Assembly (NCBI RefSeq): GCF_019649055.1
Contig: NW_026570315.1
Location: 434,001-498,000 of the forward strand
DNA from: Paramacrobiotus metropolitanus
Taxonomy: Eukaryota > Tardigrada > Eutardigrada > Parachela > Macrobiotidae
Direction of reading: 5' to 3'
DNA: 64,000 nucleotides
Shown here: piece by piece, positions 35,101 to 45,437 of the stretch
Layout of the letters: every line of letters begins with the position of its first letter
How positions within the stretch are numbered: the first letter of the stretch is position 1
Translations under genes and position numbers: made by a program
The notes under the pieces: model-generated
Told to the model about the DNA's origin: nothing
The model's input: the letters and a program-made list of their open reading frames with translations, nothing else
Databases searched by the model: none

Positions 35101-36212
35101 CGGTCCACGGTTACATCCTGCATGGATGGCCGGCCACGGTTGATGAGCGGTTGCGTCCCTACAAACGACTAGAGAATGAATTGGTGCTGACCAACAACTG
35201 CATTTGCTGGGGATCGCGCACGGTAATTCCGGTCAAGCAGCGTCGGCAGATACTGGACTACCTGCATGAAGCGCACATGGGAGCCGGTAAGATGAAAGGC
35301 GAGGCACGCGCCTATTGCTGGTGGCCACAGATGGATAAAGACATCGAGCACATGTCTCGTGAGTGCCGGATCTGCTCGGAACGCGCTAAGGAAACGGCCA
35401 AAGCACCGCTCTCGCAGCGGGAAGTGCCCGAAAGCCCATGGATGAGGCTGCACATGGATTTTGCCGGTCCATACCACGGCACAATGCTGCTGCTGGTGGT
35501 CGATGCCATGTCCAAATGGCCGGAAGTGGCGCAAATGAAACACGCTACATCCGATGGCGTGTTGGAAACTTTGCGCAACCTGTTCAGTCGGTACGGCGCT
35601 TGTACCGAAATCGTTACGGACAACGGCACCCAGTTTACGTCACAGGAGTTCGCAAACTTCTGTGCGGAACACGGGATAAAGCATCTCAGGACACCACCGG
35701 GACACCCACAATCGAATGGACAGGCGGAGCGGTATGTCCAGACCATCAAGGACGGAGTTGCGAAACTCATGGCTGACCGGAAGAACCTGTCCGAAGCACT
35801 GCGGCAGTTCCTCTGGAGATACCGAGGCGCGCCGCATGCAACAACCGGAAAGTCGCCAGCGGAGTTGTTCCTGGGTAGAAAGTTCCGTACTCAGCTCGAC
35901 CTGTTGTCCCCTGTTATGTTCACACATACGGAGAGAAACCGCCAACGATACCAGCACAATTTCGACAAGCGCACCAAGCGGAAGAGTTTTACGCCTGGCG
36001 ACTTGGTAATGGTTCGCGATTACCGTCTCAACCGAACTGTCGACTGGACCAGCGGCCGGCTGGTCAGACGTGAAGGCACCCGGATATGGGAAGTGTCTGT
36101 CGAAGGCGCCATCTGGCGCAGACACCTGAACCAGATCCGACCGAGATATTGGCTGCAGCCGGATGAGCGACGTACCAAATAAATATTACTATTTATTCCC
36201 TACTTCGTGACA
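32107..36212 (+). mobile_element. Ty3/Gypsy LTR element, Mag-like, young-looking
   Basis: A 5' LTR of about 138 bp (32107-32244) starts TGTGATGCC and ends TTCGTGACA. It is preceded by TAAGG, and the 3' end (36212) is followed by TAAGG, a 5-bp target duplication. The 3' LTR is represented by 36171-36212, identical to the end of the 5' LTR over 42 bp. AACTGGCG after the 5' LTR is the likely primer-binding site. One uninterrupted gag-pol frame fills the interior. Coding looks whole; the terminal repeats are unequal, so roughly one break. Identity of the repeats suggests a recent insertion. Confidence 0.85.
32301..36182 (+). CDS. Gag-Pol polyprotein of the Mag-like Gypsy element (1,293 aa)
   Basis: A single frame encodes, in order, a capsid-like Gag (about residues 30-190), two CCHC zinc knuckles (about 246-259 and 266-279), retropepsin with VLDTGSG (D332), reverse transcriptase with YLDD (616-619), RNase H with the DAS acid (about 765), an integrase HHCC finger (about 980-1025) and the DDE core opening MDFAGPY (about 1050). 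These parts produce particles, copy the RNA and insert the DNA. Fusion of gag and pol in one frame means no frameshift is needed. The short Gag and RT wording (YNRLPFGVASGPSIFQQIME) resemble the Mag clade. ATG 32301 follows the leader directly. Confidence 0.88.
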   Translation: MTPSIPASTTNTTAAASAAKEKDASGLIKFEPSKMTWRWWQFQYRNYVKLHKITDGEDQKCLLSDSLGVEAGEMLFSMCLPANPDDFTTAQIVDKLEHAFVKKTNAATEWANYFKLKQEQGESLLDYSNKLRRKAFPCGFPADVLEKNMSATFLNGLASDAVREHLQSKTYSTLEEALDIAEKYELRRSTRKGQTTVDVARVESGKRNPAGNGYRRRDGARGGQRGRDLGGARKPAGAEGGKGAACDGCGSTQHARSDCWAKDAECRKCKKRGHIAKVCRSVQSSSGRQGRDGRRTFLVEEEFDVLSVDATSGRAIHVPVKINGVPVSPVLDTGSGVTIVASETWRSIGSPKLSPYTNPLKSFTGHTLKVIGTAMVEVAHARTRKTLPVIVVATGGNVLGRDWIHALNLSQLSLRDLQIPAVCAVSGNVQLEQILAKHSAVFREELGQCKHYKAHLHLKPGATPVFRKARLVPFAFREAVERDIDRLVEKGILTPVEHAKWAAPIVAALKRAGDIRTCADLSTGLNDALDVQQYPLPTPDELFAKLNGGQKFSTLDLAEAYAQVELDEESKALVVINTHKGLFQYNRLPFGVASGPSIFQQIMERILQGCEGVAIYLDDIIVTGATDEEHLRNLERVLQRLEEHGLRLKRSKCQFLQDSVEYLGFAVDSRGRHISRDRVKALLDMDRPANVSQLRAFLGLVNHYGKYVRDLSTKCSPFHQLLKAGVQWSWSKECESQFLAIKEEIVRATFLVHYDPEMPLVLAADASQYGVGAVLCHRFPDGTERPIAHASRTLTAAEKNYGQIEKEALALVFGCRKFHQYIAGREFTLCTDHKPLLSVFGSNKGVPVVTANRLQRWALLLMGYSFSIEYRRTEDFGQADGLSRLPLHSTELDGLSGLGMDKVVNAVHENNVSRLPVKAEAIAKATAEDQDLSTVHGYILHGWPATVDERLRPYKRLENELVLTNNCICWGSRTVIPVKQRRQILDYLHEAHMGAGKMKGEARAYCWWPQMDKDIEHMSRECRICSERAKETAKAPLSQREVPESPWMRLHMDFAGPYHGTMLLLVVDAMSKWPEVAQMKHATSDGVLETLRNLFSRYGACTEIVTDNGTQFTSQEFANFCAEHGIKHLRTPPGHPQSNGQAERYVQTIKDGVAKLMADRKNLSEALRQFLWRYRGAPHATTGKSPAELFLGRKFRTQLDLLSPVMFTHTERNRQRYQHNFDKRTKRKSFTPGDLVMVRDYRLNRTVDWTSGRLVRREGTRIWEVSVEGAIWRRHLNQIRPRYWLQPDERRTK

Positions 36213-36217
36213 TAAGG

Positions 36218-37490
36218 AAAGAAGCCGGTAAACAGAAGATAGAAGTTGCTTCAAATTGCGCTGTAATCCCCAGTTAGTTCAACTTTCGGCCATCTCACCT
36301 TTGCGGTCTCATTGTCACCTTTCTTCTGAAATTAACCGCTAATTTGTGCAGCTAACAGTGTGTTGAGTTTAATGATGGGCGCAAATGTGTTGAACTGCAT
36401 GAGGACAGCAGTCAGCCAACCCGTACGCGTACAAGATAGCGCAATGGGCAAACCCAGTTTCCGGCTTTTATTAAACCGACTTACTGCTGTTTTTAGAATC
36501 GCGCGGAGCACGAAAAAAAGTAATTTTTTGGTGCCTAAACGGTGCTGTTTCGCGTGTTCCTGGACAGAAGAAGATAAAATTATCACCCGCCTTATTTGTA
36601 ACTTATTTCCATCCCATCTTTCTACCCCCAACCGCATACAAATAATAACCGCAATTCCGCGGTATAACCGCAATTCCCAACACCTTCACTTCCCGCAAAC
36701 GTTGGCCACTAAACAGTTGCGATTTTGCGTGAAGAAATAGGTAAGTACTCTGACAGTACTCTGTATGTACTATGTGTTAGCACTTGAGAAGATAGACCGA
36801 TCGACTGCTACATGGCTGCCGAAATACACGGTGGATCCGACCAGTTTCCGCTTAGTGGTTAGTGGATCCGACCAGTTTTGGACCGCCACCACGGACTGAG
36901 ATTGGCAAAATTTACGGCAAACGTTTTTATCGGCTCCTAAACGCTTGATCGGTTTAATGACCAAAACGCCCGCCGGACATCTTGGTCAGCCGGAAGTTTA
37001 GGTCGGTTACAGCATTTAATGCGCGCTTGTGACTTACAGGCGCGCAAAACTACAACACGTGTTTACTTTCGCGCGTCTTCCCTGGATCTTTGCAACGGCT
37101 CAGACGTATGACTGAATATGACAGGCCTGCATTTGCTGTCTGTTGATCTTTTTTGTTCATTTAGGCCCCAGATTGGAAGACTGGTCACGCTCTTTCGCAC
37201 TCGATTCGGTTAATTTTTTGGTTGATTTACAGCCCTTGTAGGGCAGTCTTGCAATGGTTAAATAAATATTTATTTGTTGACAACTGACCGATGATACTTA
37301 ATCTTTGCAAAAACTGCACACCCTTCCTCAGATGCCTATTACGATATGTCACCGCACTTGTTTGGCATCTCTGGTGCTGACGTGGTGCGCTTTACGTACC
37401 GTGAAAAGTAGCGCGAAACCCCTGCAGGATCCGTGTTCTCTGAAAGTGTTCGATTTCTTCCAATCCGCTTATGTAATAACATAAAAGTTT
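36218..37490. other. Unassigned sequence
   Basis: A 126-codon open frame at 36360-36740 lacks any recognisable domain. Two copies of GTGGATCCGACCAGTTT lie at about 36831 and 36862, and a trace of the GACCAAAACG(C/T)C motif at about 36959. Nothing else is supportable. Confidence 0.45.
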
Positions 37491-37493
37491 CAG

Positions 37494-37725
37494 AAAAAAA
37501 ATCTAAAAATGGAAATAAAAACTTTTGAAGTAAAAATTTTTGCGGAAAAGAGAAATTAACGATTTAAGTAAGCTTTTTGCGTTTAACACAGAAGTCTACG
37601 GCAAACCACTCCATAGACGGCTATGTTAAACGCAAAAAGCTTCAATCGTCAATATCTTCTTTCCGCGGAAACGTTTTCCTTGTAAACTTTTCAGCAAACC
37701 GTTTCATTCTTAGATTTTTTTTTGC
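37494..37725. repeat. Hairpin element, ~0.23 kb
   Basis: Inner arms AAGCTTTTTGCGTTTAACAC (about 37571) and GTTAAACGCAAAAAGCTT (about 37625) are inverted, and outer AAAAAATCTAA and TTAGATTTTTT also pair. It is MITE-like, but the terminal repeat is simple sequence. Confidence 0.55.
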
Positions 37726-38002
37726 ATTTTTTGAGTTATAATTTGAGTAGATTAGATGAAATTGAACACTTTCGAAAATCGCCGAACCTGCACGGGTTGC
37801 GCGCTACACAAGACAAGTCGAGAGCCAACCTGGAGATGTCAAAGCAAGTGCATTGACATAGTACTAACAGGCATTTCTTCCACCCTTGGCTGCCCTGGGC
37901 TATGCTTAACTGAAATAATAAAATGCAAACCGTTCCAACATTCGAACTGATTTTCCGTCTGCCTACGTATTGTTTCTCATCTGTACGGCCTACCTGTTTA
38001 TA

Positions 38003-38345
38003 CGGTCTATAATGAGGCTATAGATCGGTCTATAATGAGGCTTTTGGTTCACCTTCTTGCTTCAGAAATCTTCAAAATTTTATTTTAGTCATAACTCCCC
38101 AACCGAATGCTTTGCGCACAAACGGTTTCCACGTCGTAGTAAACAGATCATTTGGCTACCGAAGACAATAAAACGATACAAATAAGCTTTTAGGAGTGCA
38201 GGAGAGCAAAAGTTTTCGTTCATGTACCCGTATTTGGTGAAACGTACCAGGTCATTTCCGTTATTAAAACGTAATTATACACTGAAATTCATACACTGAA
38301 GATACACTTCAGTGTATAATGAAATTCATTCATTATACCCTGAAG
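38003..38345. repeat. Short duplication and hairpin
   Basis: CGGTCTATAATGAGGCT is duplicated in tandem at 38003-38042. At about 38280-38345 words ATACACTGAA and TTCAGTGTAT form a small hairpin next to ATTCATTCATTATA. Confidence 0.5.
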
Positions 38346-38590
38346 TTCTACCGCAAACTTAGATTTTGAGCCTTTTTGAACGTTTCTTCCAAACGTTATT
38401 TCTTAAGTACATTCAGCTACCAGCAAATTTGGCAGTTCGCACTAAAAGAAAAATAATTTCTTTACGTACGCCCACGATATTCTGTACTTGTGCGAACTGT
38501 GCCGTCACTGCAGCGGACATTTTCTTAAGTTACGCTCCGGTCTGTCAATGCACGCAAAAGTGCATTTTTCTAGTATAGAATATATATATA

Positions 38591-38769
38591 CGAGGACATT
38601 TGGGTGCTGTAAACATACCCTGCACGATTAGGCTGCGATGAACAGCCGAAGAAATTTATAGCCGTTTGCATTCAGACTGTGATATCAGTAGCGTTGCGAG
38701 CTACGGCTAACCAGCTGTTCATCGCAGCCTAATCGTGCAGGGTATGTTCACAGCATCCAAATGTCCTCG
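38591..38769. mobile_element. TA-flanked MITE, copy 2 (179 bp)
   Basis: Same family as 14447-14625, same length and nearly identical, with CGAGGACATTTGGGTGCTGT ends and TA on both sides. It sits in a TATATATATA stretch, fitting insertion at TA. Confidence 0.9.
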
Positions 38770-38779
38770 TATACGACAC

Positions 38780-38880
38780 TAAAACGAGTAAACAAACCAG
38801 TAACCAGTAAACCAAACCAGTAACCAAAAAAAACCAGTAACCAAAACAAACCAGTAACCAGGAACCAGTAAACCAATAAA
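38780..38880. repeat. AACCAGTAACCA minisatellite
   Basis: Irregular tandem copies of AAACCAGTAACC directly follow MITE copy 2. Confidence 0.8.
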
Positions 38881-38935
38881 CGCGTACAGTAAAACCTCTC
38901 GCTACATACACTTCTTTATTAAATACACTTCTCTA

Positions 38936-40183
38936 TAGGGTTGTCATCGCACCAAGTTTTTGGCGGTGGGATGGGAAGGGAATGTGAACAGGAAGTGATG
39001 TGATTGGTGGGATAGATTACTAATTTACTAATTAATTTCCGACATATTTTTCCCAGCAAAATTTTTATTCTACCTGGTTCCAGCAAAGAAGTCTCTTGAA
39101 AAAAATGTTAGATAGTTATTAAACTGACGCGACTATTAAGCTACAACAACAGACCAAACCCAAAAATTGCGCGCAACGCGATCTGATGGTTTTCGCAATC
39201 ATTTTCGGCGACGGGCTCGTCTAGCAGTTCCTCGAAATCGCTTGCAAAATCCATTAATATGGTGACGTCGTCTGTTTGACTCCCAGATACTTCGCCAACC
39301 TCCAGATCTTCTTCGGCAACGACGACAGGGTCCGGGAGCAAAGATACTGTAGTGACCTTTCGCTCAATATGTGTTTTCGCAGCCAGATCCATTCGCCGCT
39401 CGCGTATTATGTTGAGCTTTACTTTAGCAAGGTCGTTAGTCTTTCGAATGTCGAGCCGGTTTCTCGGCTTCGTGAGAATGGTACCCATGGAGCTCCAAAT
39501 TCGCTCTAGTCCAGCAGCGAGGGCAAGCATCATAGAGGAGCAGTGCTAGGTTGCTGAGCTCTTTATAGACCGTGCCGCTAATCACCCAGAATGGACGGAT
39601 GTCTTGTCCGGCGGCGATTTCTTCATCAAACGGTGTCGATTTCGACAAATAAGCTGCAATAGAAGCCGACAAAATTCCCCCACTGTTTGGGAACAGCTGC
39701 TTATAAAGCTCGTTGCTCCATTGCCTGATAATTTGGTAGTTGACCACCGAAGGGTTACAGTGCAGGGCTTCAATCTTAAATGCCGGGTGCAGAACAGTGG
39801 ACAAAATCCGCAGCTTTGCGTCGAAAAACGTGACCAGCGAGACTCCATTCTTTCCAACAAGTACGATCTCGATTCCGGGCAAGTGAGGCTCGCAAAACTC
39901 ATGTACAAATCCTCGCATTTTCTGATTCTGTAGCTTGACTGCTCTACCACAAAATTTGTTAGAAATGTTGTTAGAAATGTATGCACTGCCGATGCGCAGT
40001 GCGCTCAGGATCGGTACCCGGATTCTGACCTTTCATTTTAACAATACAAATTCTTCCCATCACATCACCGTCCCATCACTCATCACATTTTTTCATCACG
40101 CACGCAGTTATTCGGCATGATGGGATTGTGAGCAGGAAAACGGCGTGATTGTGAAATTGTGTGACGACATGATGACAACCCTA
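38936..40183 (-). mobile_element. Decayed hAT DNA transposon
   Basis: Inverted ends TAGGGTTGTCATC (left) and GATGACAACCCTA (right) bound a segment with a hAT transposase remnant on the minus strand. Subterminal regions share GTGATGTGAT and GGGATGGGA-like words. I could not find matching 8-bp flanks, so the target duplication has decayed or the ends are slightly misplaced. It is internally shortened compared with autonomous hAT elements. Confidence 0.7.
39141..39986 (-). pseudogene. hAT transposase C-terminal remnant
   Basis: hAT transposases cut and paste DNA and dimerise through a conserved C-terminus. The minus-strand frame to about 39530 has IRPFWVISGTVYKELSNLAL; the next frame continues with SAGLERIWSSMGTIL and RNRLDIRKTNDLAKVKLNI, the typical hATC dimerisation pattern (S..ERxxSxxG.......R..L). 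The change of frame near 39535 and lack of the N-terminal catalytic part show that it is inactive. Confidence 0.72.
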
Positions 40184-41493
40184 CCTTGACGGGCAAGTTA
40201 GCGAACAGCGACAAGGTGATCTGACAGTATCTGTACTACGAGTACAGAAAGTATGAGCTTCGATAAGCACGAAACGAATTATTTCAACTGATCAAACAGC
40301 AAGAACAAAGAAAACCCAATTACCGAGAATTTTAATTTAAAATTGATAGACCCGCATTTAAATTTTATAATTTATTTGAATTTTACAAAAATGGACACCT
40401 TTGGCAGCAATGATGGACAAACTATTTTCAGTGATGGACACTGTGTCCATTAATGGACACTATTTCAGTCTTTGCAACAGCATGCCCAGTTCTTTGCGCT
40501 TGCCGCTCAAGACAGTTCTCACTACCTAGGTGATTGCCTTGGCGCTTGCTGATAAGTTGACAGTCGGGGCAGGTTCACGGCATCGTTGCTACGGATGAAA
40601 ATCTCACGACAGAATGTGGATTACAGAACCCAACAGAAGGAAGCTTACAGAGTGCAGCACGGTGGGGGCCTAATAACTACGAGACAAGCTACCACGACAG
40701 CCTCCGAAGGAATTCCGAAGAAAACCGTCGAACTAGGTCCCGTAGCCACCCATCATACACGGATGAGGAAAATTATTCATCCGGGGACAACTGAACCCAT
40801 GCAGAATCAAAAATGGCAAAAGCAAAAACGCTGTAGATGTTTCGTAGTACACGAAGAATCACGAAGATTATTGAAATGATTGTTCGTCAGTCAGCTGAGC
40901 TAACCTTCTTGATTATTTGATCATGTCTTTAACCATACACAATATTTTGCCACATTTTGCATATTTTGCGAGCATCGTTTTTGAACTTTATTTCGTTATT
41001 ACTCATATTTTTCATGTGCATCATCGAATACGATCCGGAAAATGAAATTTTGCAAAAATCTAAATGACTGCAAATTCGAAGCCAGGCGTTTCTGTCTGAC
41101 ATTTAGTGCCTGAATGCCAGATCGCTTTGCGACCTCTAACTCGAAGCCGGTCGTTTCAACCGGAATGTAATTTCGTATCCTGTCGTTTTGTCCTGAGTGG
41201 AACTAAGTGGTTTTTTAACAACCATGCATACGGACCCAAGTGGTAAATTACCGCGGTAAAGCTTAAAAAACCATACCAGTTCAGTGCAGATGACAATTCT
41301 AATAGCGACGACGACAAGTCAGTTGCTTGCACCAGCTAGGATTGCATTGTAATGCTGTATCTGATATTGCATTACTAGATACAGCACGTATTCAGTTGAT
41401 ATTAATTTTCCTTGTTTCACAGTGCAAACTAAAACGTTTGCTTAACTTATGCTCCAGTTGTGTACAGTACAGTACTTTGCACCACAATGCGTA
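40184..41493. other. Unassigned sequence with ATGGACA repeats
   Basis: ATGGACA recurs four or five times at about 40390-40465, including a GGACACTGTGTCC palindrome. A 97-codon frame at 40586-40879 has no recognisable domain. CACAGTGCAAA-type motifs appear near 41435 and 41480. Confidence 0.4.
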
Positions 41494-41664
41494 CGAGGAC
41501 ATTTGTGCTGTGAACACACCCTGCACGCTGCGATGAACAGCCGGCTAAATTTATAGCCGTTTGCATTCAGACTGTGATATCAGTAGCGTTGCGAGCTACG
41601 GCTAACCAGCTGTTCATCGCAGCCTAATCGTGCAGGGTATGTTCACAGCACCCAAATGTCCTCG
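41494..41664. mobile_element. TA-flanked MITE, copy 3 (171 bp)
   Basis: Same family as the copies at 14447 and 38591, with small internal deletions in its left repeat. TA occurs on both sides. The core (ATTTATAGCCGTTTGCATTC) is identical to the other copies. Confidence 0.88.
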
Positions 41665-41866
41665 TACTAGTGGTGATTGTTTACCATATCATTGCACCGA
41701 GCGCAAGCGCCGGTCCGCTGGAATGTGATGAATCGACATGGCGCGCCGCGAAACCAGTTCTGATGGCGCTCTTCGGGAATGGTGTAACCAGCGTATATGC
41801 AATATAAGCTCGCTGGTGCAAGTTTTGCGCTGGCGTGTTCCAGTTTACTGCTACGATCCCGAGATC

Positions 41867-41909
<43 letters not shown>

Positions 41910-41930
41910 GTAATAATAAAAATAATATTA
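41867..41930. repeat. (AAT)n microsatellite
   Basis: More than 12 consecutive AAT units followed by imperfect ones. Confidence 0.95.
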
Positions 41931-42126
41931 ATAACGGAATTTATTGTTCTTCGCTACGGAGCATTGCACCCTTTAAGCTAAGACAGAGAAGATGGAAAAC
42001 ACACAAATTTTCACGCAAAGAAAAAGGATGTTATTTGCAAGATCGAACGGATTTTACAGACATCACTTGCAACCTGTACAGTAAGTTTCAGCTGGAATTT
42101 AACGAAACAACAACAGCACAAACATG

Positions 42127-42366
42127 TCAAGCAGCAAACTGCTTCAGAGGGTGCTTCTTAATCCACTCAAGTTTCATCCAATCCACGTCGCCGAGTGCCT
42201 TCTGGAATGCACCGAGGGACTTGTAGGCTTCTGGAGGTAACAGAAGCTCATTCCACAACGTCGCAAGTTGCTCCACGTGCGATCCATGGACAGCAGTCAC
42301 GGTAGTGCCACATGCCACATCTACTGTCAATCTGGGAAAGTACTTCATGAAAACACTACAGAACAC
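42127..42366 (-). CDS. Unrecognised open frame next to a hAT insertion
   Basis: An 80-codon frame with balanced composition (PPEAYKSLGAFQKALGDVDW) ends ...KQFAA. I do not recognise the family. The same frame stays open to the left edge of the hAT element at 42393 and is also open on its far side to about 43332, which begins just after a TTAG that could be an acceptor. It may be an exon or pseudoexon disrupted by the transposon, or chance. Confidence 0.25.
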   Translation of the reverse strand: MFCSVFMKYFPRLTVDVACGTTVTAVHGSHVEQLATLWNELLLPPEAYKSLGAFQKALGDVDWMKLEWIKKHPLKQFAA

Positions 42367-42392
42367 TACATTTAGGAAACCATTCAGGAAAG

Positions 42393-43257
42393 CAGTGTTG
42401 CTTTACTTAATAAAAGTAAATAGTAAACTTTACTTAGTAAGCTGTTTTTGCCCTTTACTAATTAAGTAAAAAGTAAGTAAGCAGCAAAACGGAAAAGTAA
42501 AAGTAAAGTAAAAGAAAGAGCAGTCGAGGCTTGAGAAGTAAATAGTAAGTAAAAGTAAGAGGCGCGAAACGGGAATAGTTTAATTAGTAAAACAGCCTTT
42601 TTACTAAGCGTCCGCAACGGATAAAAATGACGGGCATCATCAGAATTCTGCTGAACATGCTTTTTTCCATAGCAGTAACGTTTGGCAGTACAAGTTTTCT
42701 TCTGAATCGCTAAAATTTCGTTGCACTGCAGACACTTTCAACCGCTTAGGTGGGCGAGTTACGTGACCGCCAGGCGTATTAGCTAGTGCTGCTTCGCTCA
42801 GTACTTACCTTGGTACCGGATACGGTGTAAATTGTGTAATGACTTTTGCTAATTTTTTCAAAAAATAAGTACTGTAATTTTACACAGAACCAAATCGCTT
42901 CGTTGAAACAAATTTGAGCACAAATTAAAATTAATCGGTGTGCACACTGTCCCAAACTACAAGCCGTTATTTTTGTTTTAGATACGTAATATGCTTAAGA
43001 AATTCATACTTTAAGGCAAAATTGGAAAATTTTGTTGTGTATGGCGATTTATCGCAAAACACGAATAGTAAATACTATTTTACTAGTAATTACTAAGTTA
43101 GTAAAAGTAAGTAGGGTTACGATAAAAAAAGTAAAAAGTAAGTAAAAGTAAGGAAGAAAGATTATAAAAAGTAAATAGTAAAGTAAATAGTAAAGTCAAC
43201 AGCCAGACGAAAAGTAAAAAGTAAGTAAGGTTTTGGGGCAATAGTAATACAACACTG
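42393..43257. mobile_element. Non-autonomous hAT element with perfect 8-bp target duplication (865 bp)
   Basis: The ends are CAGTGTTG(C/T) and its reverse CAACACTG, typical of hAT elements. The flanks are CAGGAAAG on both sides (42385-42392 and 43258-43265), an exact 8-bp duplication. Near each end lies an array of degenerate AAAAGTAAATAGTAAGTAAA motifs in the same orientation (42400-42600 and 43065-43235). There is no transposase, so it must be mobilised in trans. Confidence 0.88.
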
Positions 43258-45050
43258 CAGGAAAGACTTCGTTGTGGGTAAAAGCAAATGGTTTTTATCG
43301 AAACTCTGGCCAGAAAATTTCGTGCTAAAGTTCTAACGACACCAAGACTTAGTATTATTGCGCGCTTCCAATACAATTAGAAAACGATGTTAGTGACATC
43401 ATTGAAACAGCGCGTACGCTATGAAATACCACTGCCAATGGAAATGAAATTTGTGGAATTGGAAAAGCGTGACCGACGCTTTTCGTGGGCGACGGACAAA
43501 CTTTGCTACGGGAAACGTACTGTAGCCGCCCGCACAAGTTGCTCTACTGGCAGATCCGGCCGTTGCCATGGCCTGCACACACTGCGCTGAACAGCGAGTA
43601 ATGTGGGTGCAAATATCCGTATACCCGACTCTGTGGAGCAATTTTTGCGGGCGGCTGCAGTTTTCTATGCTATGGAATGCTATAAATGCGTGCATCGCTT
43701 GACGAAAGCTTAATTGTAGCACCTCGCGCTTCGCGCTCGGTGCAGACCATTTTACCACGATGCAACCGCAGTACTTTACCATGACGCTAGCACAGTGCAA
43801 AGCTGATTAGTATCACAGTGCAAACTAGCTACTTGTCGTCGTTGTCTGTTCATCATGAAGCATGACAATGTACATCGTACGATAATATAGTCATTGCGCA
43901 TAGGCGCATCAGGGACTTACTTACAAAGATTTCAGCGTGCATTTACATACAAAGTATGCAAAACCGCGCCCGTTTTCACGGCTTGGGTGTATGTCTGTCC
44001 GTGTTAACGGGGACGGTGTGCGCAAAACAGACAGGACGCACATACCTCAATAGGCGACGCTGACATGTACGATTTATACGAGCTGCTTATTGCCGATATT
44101 TATTCAAATTACGGCTATATTGAGAATTACGTTTTTTCTGGCGTCAGAAATATAAAATAAATGCCCTGACTCGCAACTAAAAAATTTCCCCAAGCTGGCC
44201 TAATACACCGCACAACAGCAAAATGACAGTAATTTTCAAATATCTTCCTCTGGGTAGCCAGATAAGCGGGAACCCGCAACCAGATGAAAGAGAATAATCA
44301 CAAACATGCTCGCTTTATTGCGACATCTGAAAGTTTTGGTTGAAAGTATTTCACATACTATAACAGTCGTAAAATAATAAAAGTTTTCATTTGATGGTCT
44401 TGCTTACCATGGATGGCTATCCAGTAAATAAAGGCTGGCAAGAATCAAACACTCTGCCCAGTAGGTACTGCTGCATTAACAAGAGCCAGCTGGCTAGCCA
44501 GCACGCAGGGTTCCCCACAAGATAATTGAAGAAACGTCAACAACATTGTTTTGCAGATTTTCCAAGAAAGCGGAAAGATTTGAAATTTTTCCAGTTACTT
44601 CTTAGCTTATAAGCATAACTTGCTGAAATACTTATCCACAATATATCTGAGTGGGTAAAGGATAAACAACGTTTGCTCGTAGCCCTGATAAAATCTCAGA
44701 CGCAAATAACTGGGAACCCAGAGAGCAGGCTACCCTGCATGATCTCCGTCAGAAAATTGTAAAATGAAAAAGCCTTTCATGTGAAAACTCCATTTATATG
44801 GACGAATATTTGAAAAAATAGAATAATTGAAAAGAGATACTCGTATTAAAATAAGGACACAGCAAGCAGGTTGTGAGTTTTTCTTGATAGATCACTCAAA
44901 GTACTGAATCTGTACCACGTGGTTTCGAATTTTGCCATTGGCGGTGGGCAGCCTCGATCTAACTCAGAATGCTGACCCACCAATTAAAACCACAGAAAAG
45001 CGAAGTTTGTAAGTAACAGGGCGTCACTTAGACCCGTTACAAGGTACGCC
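43258..45050. other. Unassigned sequence with small repeats
   Basis: It contains a GC-rich palindrome-like word CTCGCGCTTCGCGCTCGG (about 43733), CACAGTGCAAA motifs (43760-43820) and an inverted pair TGTATGTCTGTCC and ACAGACAGGACGCACATAC (43988-44046). Open frames here show no domain. Confidence 0.4.
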
Positions 45051-45437
45051 CATCTGTGTAACGGTTTTGGTCACCGCCCCGTGACAGACTTTGAGCAAAA
45101 ATTGTGTCACGGCGTATACTTTAGCCGCCCAACAGGACGACTACTTGCGGAAGGCCGTTTGACACGTCCTTTTCGGGAGAACGGATCATGATTTTTGCTA
45201 CCATTTTGTGCTATTTCTTATATTTTTGTATTATTCCTTCAGTTATCAATAAAGTTAGTAAAACTAGGAAGTCGTGTGTATTTCCAAGAGTAGAAATATA
45301 GGGATTATCGGGGGGATCGCAGATCTACCCGTGACACGTGGCGCTCCTGTTCGAAATTACCACCTTTACGGTTCACGGCCGATCGCGCACTGCGCTAGCG
45401 GCCGATATATTCCCGCCGGTATCCGGCTTTTGTTGAA

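Noticed and set aside
36360-36740. 126-codon plus-strand frame
   Set aside because: No domain, codon bias or splice context; likely chance.
38780-38880. Regular AACCAGTAACCA units considered as a CRISPR-like array
   Set aside because: Units are contiguous with no unique spacers, and the setting is eukaryotic; it is a minisatellite.
40586-40879. 97-codon plus-strand frame
   Set aside because: No ATG at the open-frame start, no recognisable pattern; likely chance.
43399-43800. 133-codon minus-strand frame and overlapping plus frame
   Set aside because: Composition and lack of motifs fit random frames around a GC-rich palindrome.
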